DNA of 64,000 bases from Hymenobacter armeniacus. GTDB taxonomy: Bacteria > Bacteroidota > Bacteroidia > Cytophagales > Hymenobacteraceae. The DNA lies in contig NZ_JACXAC010000005.1 in assembly GCF_014699055.1 (NCBI RefSeq), positions 1-64,000 on the forward strand. Direction: 5' to 3'. The notes beneath the pieces were generated by a model. The model had not been told where the DNA came from. It saw only the letters and a list, made by a program, of their open reading frames with translations, and searched no databases. Each line of letters starts with the position of its first letter. Position 1 is the stretch's first letter. This document shows positions 61,525 to 64,000 of the stretch, in pieces. The translations under genes were made by a program, and so were the position numbers.

Positions 61525-63144
61525 CTACTTCTTCGTGGCCGAGAAGTCGATGGCGCTGGTGTAGGTGCTGGCTTTGCCAAACGACTGGTTGATTTCGTCG
61601 ATGGCGGCGCGGCTGCTCAGGCGCTTGGGCTTGGTGTTGAGGAAGGTGCCGTCTTCGCCCACCAGCATGTAGGTGGGCACTTCCTGCAGGGCATATTCCT
61701 TGGCAATCTGGGAGCGCAGGCCGCCGCCGGGCACGCGCACCTGCACGCCGGGCAGCTTTTTGGCCATCACGAGCGAGCGCCAGGCCTGCTCGTTCTCGTC
61801 GAGGGCAATGTTGATGAACGTGATGTTTTTGCCTTCAAACTTGCGCATCAGCTCCTGGGCGTAGGCCAGGTCGCGCAGGCACAAGCCGTTGGTCGATTTC
61901 CAGAAGTTCAGGTACACTAGCTTGCCGGCGAAGTCGTGCAGGTGCACCGTGTCGCCGGCGGCGGTGGCCAGCTTGAAATCCGGGGCCGGCGCGCCGATGG
62001 CGAATTCTTTGTGCCGGTCAAAATCGGCCTGCAGCGTGGGGAAATACTGGTTTTTGGCGTCGTAGGCGCGGAAGTCGGCCAGCATGGCGGCCGACTGCTT
62101 CACGTGCCCGAAGCGGAAGGACTCCTGCAGGATGCGGCCCAGAATGATGGCGCGCGTGGGCCCGGTGAGCTTCTTGCTGGCCAGGGCGTAGGACGCCGGG
62201 TAGAAGTCCGGGTCGGTGCGCTGGTGCTTGTCCTGGGCCACGGCGAAATGCACGTAGTTGAGCAGGAATTCGTGGTACAGCTCACTCTGGGCGGCGTTGG
62301 GGTCGTTCAGCAGGCCGGGCTCGCGCAGGAAGTTGTAGTAGTCGGGCGCCATTTTCAGGCGGCCTTCGGTATTTACCACCTGCTCGCGCAGGTCCTGGAA
62401 GGTGAGGCGGTCGTTGGCGTAGGCGTACACCACCTCGGCGTGGGCGTAGTTGTAAAAATCCTGCGTGAACGACTGCTTGGCCGCGTGGTCTTCCAGAAAC
62501 TCAAACTGGTGCTTGCGGCGGTACTCAAGGAAGGACAGAAACGGGGCTTCGTAGAGCTGAATGTTGTCGGGCAGCACCTGAAACCCGTCGTTTTCCACGA
62601 ATTGGGCATCGGCTTCCACCAGGTAGTTGTTGGCGTTGGCGCCTTGCTGGCGGTGGCGCTGCTCGTCGGTCAGGTTCGAGCCGTTGCGCAGCTTGGTGGC
62701 CAGGCCGGTGGGCACGTCGTTGGCCTTAAATTTCAGCGTACCCGACATGTCGCTGCCCTTAAAGCGCACTTCAATGTCGGTGCCGGGGTCCAGAAACAAG
62801 GGCGCCACGTCGTCGCCATACACCAGGTCGGCCTTGGTGGGGCCACTCACGGGCACGGTGAGCCGGAACTCGCCCTTGTCGCCGATTTTGGCCCGAAACA
62901 GCTTTTCCTTGGGGTCGAGCGGGTTTTCGCGCAGGGAGATGGCCACCGAGTCGGTGGTGGGGCCGCTGATGCGGCCGGTGAGCGTGGCCTTGCCGCCCAA
63001 AGCGGCTTCGGTAGCCGGGGCCTTGCGGGCCGCGGCGCCCACCACGGTGGTCGTGGTGCGCCCCTGCCCGTGACTCAGCAGCGGCGCCAGCACCAGCGCC
63101 GCGCCCACCAACCGGCGCGCATACGTAATGAAAGACGACATCAT
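61525..63144 (-). CDS. Thioredoxin-like (TlpA/DUF4369-type) secreted protein lacking one redox Cys
   Basis: 539 residues. Signal peptide (RLVGAALVLAPLLSHGQ), an N-terminal DUF4369-like beta domain (about 45-140), a long helical middle (about 150-390), and a C-terminal thioredoxin-like domain with GKLVYLNFWKSTNGLCLRDL. The CXXC site reads N-G-L-C, so only the second Cys remains and normal disulfide exchange is not possible. The start could be either of two adjacent ATGs (63144 or 63141). Periplasmic; a chaperone- or binding-type role is more likely than redox. Confidence 0.85.
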   Translation of the reverse strand: MMSSFITYARRLVGAALVLAPLLSHGQGRTTTTVVGAAARKAPATEAALGGKATLTGRISGPTTDSVAISLRENPLDPKEKLFRAKIGDKGEFRLTVPVSGPTKADLVYGDDVAPLFLDPGTDIEVRFKGSDMSGTLKFKANDVPTGLATKLRNGSNLTDEQRHRQQGANANNYLVEADAQFVENDGFQVLPDNIQLYEAPFLSFLEYRRKHQFEFLEDHAAKQSFTQDFYNYAHAEVVYAYANDRLTFQDLREQVVNTEGRLKMAPDYYNFLREPGLLNDPNAAQSELYHEFLLNYVHFAVAQDKHQRTDPDFYPASYALASKKLTGPTRAIILGRILQESFRFGHVKQSAAMLADFRAYDAKNQYFPTLQADFDRHKEFAIGAPAPDFKLATAAGDTVHLHDFAGKLVYLNFWKSTNGLCLRDLAYAQELMRKFEGKNITFINIALDENEQAWRSLVMAKKLPGVQVRVPGGGLRSQIAKEYALQEVPTYMLVGEDGTFLNTKPKRLSSRAAIDEINQSFGKASTYTSAIDFSATKK

Positions 63145-63388
63145 ATCACCAAATAACTAGCGGCCAGCAGGCGCCGGCAGCTGCCAAAAATCGACTAAAC
63201 GGGCAAGCGCTTTCAACGGTCTTACCTATGAATTCGCGGTAAAAGCCTATCAGCACTCCGAAGATACGGCTTTTTGATTTATAAAATCCAAATCGCGCGA
63301 CAGAATTTTTAAGGCCTTCCCGCGGGCAGGACTCGACAAAAGCCGCAGGGCTTCGGGGGCACTGGCTGATTATCAGCGCCGTTTTTGG

Positions 63389-64000
63389 CTAACCGAACAG
63401 GCCATTCAGTACTTCGTCGAGCCGGCTCACGGCTTGCACCTTCAGGCCAAACCGGGCTAAGTCCAACCCTTTGCCGTTGAACTGCGACACGTACATCTCC
63501 CGGAATCCTAATTTCTCGGCCTCGGCCAGGCGCTGGTCGAGGCGGCTCACGGCGCGGATTTCGCCGCTCAGCCCGACTTCGGCGGCCAGGCACACGTTGC
63601 CGGGAATGGGCAGGTCGTTGAGCGACGACACCACGGCGGCGCACACGGCCATGTCGAGGGCGGGGTCGTCGAGGCGCAGGCCGCCGGCAATGTTCAGAAA
63701 CACGTCGTGCTGGCCCAGGCGCAGGCCGGCGCGCTTTTCGAGCACGGCCAGCAGCATTTGCAGGCGCTTGGCGTCGAAGCCGGTGCTGCTGCGCTGCGGG
63801 GTGCCGTAGGCCGTGGGCGACACCAGGGCCTGCACCTCCACCAGCAGCGGGCGGTTGCCCTCCAGCGTGGCCCCGATGGCCATGCCGCTCAGGCTTTCGC
63901 CGCGCTGCGAGAGCAGGATTTCGGAGGGGTTGCTCACCTGGCGCAGGCCGTCGCCCTGCATCTCGTAGATGCCCAGCTCGGAGGTGCTGCCGAAGCGGTT
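63389..64000 (-). CDS. radA: DNA repair protein RadA, C-terminal part (runs off right edge)
   Basis: Enters from the right edge; the visible reading begins NRFGSTSELGIYEMQGDGL, the conserved RadA KNRFG motif at the boundary to the Lon-protease-like C-terminal domain (VEVQALVSPTAYGTPQRSST; NIAGGLRLDDPALDMAV). The Walker and zinc-finger N-terminal parts lie outside. RadA drives branch migration in recombinational repair. The last 190 or so residues are here. Confidence 0.93.
   Translation of the reverse strand, partial: NRFGSTSELGIYEMQGDGLRQVSNPSEILLSQRGESLSGMAIGATLEGNRPLLVEVQALVSPTAYGTPQRSSTGFDAKRLQMLLAVLEKRAGLRLGQHDVFLNIAGGLRLDDPALDMAVCAAVVSSLNDLPIPGNVCLAAEVGLSGEIRAVSRLDQRLAEAEKLGFREMYVSQFNGKGLDLARFGLKVQAVSRLDEVLNGLFG

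Noticed and set aside
1..64000. tRNA/rRNA genes, insertion sequences, prophage or integrative element
   Set aside because: No cloverleaf, rRNA-like stretch, transposase, integrase or phage structural gene was recognised anywhere.

Overview
The window reads as a stretch of chromosome from a GC-rich member of the Bacteroidota, most likely Hymenobacter or a close relative in the Hymenobacteraceae. The evidence is: Bacteroidota -7 promoter boxes (TAnnTTTG) before many genes; type IX secretion (T9SS) C-terminal sorting domains; DUF4292, DUF6427, DUF2911 and DUF4369-type proteins; a CruF-type carotenoid gene; and many long intergenic hairpin repeats. The genus is an inference. No rRNA, tRNA, prophage, transposase, integrase or CRISPR array was seen, and almost all genes are ordinary chromosomal ones.

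Layout. 1-6.8 kb is one leftward block: a polysaccharide flippase, dUTPase, a sugar-phosphate nucleotidyltransferase, a TPR protein, a DUF4292 lipoprotein and an EnvC-like murein hydrolase activator cut by the left edge. 6.9-9.1 kb holds enoyl-CoA hydratase, MscL and a small secreted protein. 9.1-14.3 kb is the leftward rimP-nusA-infB transcription/translation operon, with a promoter and an intrinsic terminator in its leader. 14.5-28.6 kb holds DUF2911, selD, a DUF6427 membrane protein divergent from rbfA, a methyltransferase, a LolC/E-type permease, a SNF2 helicase, a multi-domain OmpA protein and an RlmI-type rRNA methyltransferase. 28.7-34.7 kb holds an SPFH protein, a carotenoid pair (CrtI/CrtD-type desaturase and CruF) with a TetR-like regulator, and an M28 peptidase. 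34.8-46 kb holds a secreted HExxH protein of unknown family, an atypical aldehyde dehydrogenase, an M13 peptidase, a TPR histidine kinase, rpiB, tatC and glyA.

46-55.2 kb is the most accessory-looking part: a sigma factor with an overlapping membrane TPR partner, a 21-bp tandem repeat array, a broken T9SS cargo gene, a lipoprotein, a large T9SS beta-helix surface protein, an AT-rich island, a phosphoesterase and two small disordered acidic proteins. 55.3-64 kb holds pterin carbinolamine dehydratase, rsmI overlapping lnt, an inositol monophosphatase, a FeoB-associated Cys-rich protein, a radical SAM/SPASM enzyme, a thioredoxin-like protein lacking one redox Cys, and the C-terminal part of radA running off the right edge.

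Three features stand out. First, an intrinsic terminator lies between a promoter and the rimP start codon, which suggests attenuation of the operon that encodes NusA. Second, about eleven contiguous 21-bp units, most partly palindromic, sit between two convergent genes at 47.5-47.7 kb. Third, some sixteen long intergenic inverted repeats of several families resemble REPINs; in all three members of one family the outer GTAG supplies the stop codon of the upstream gene.
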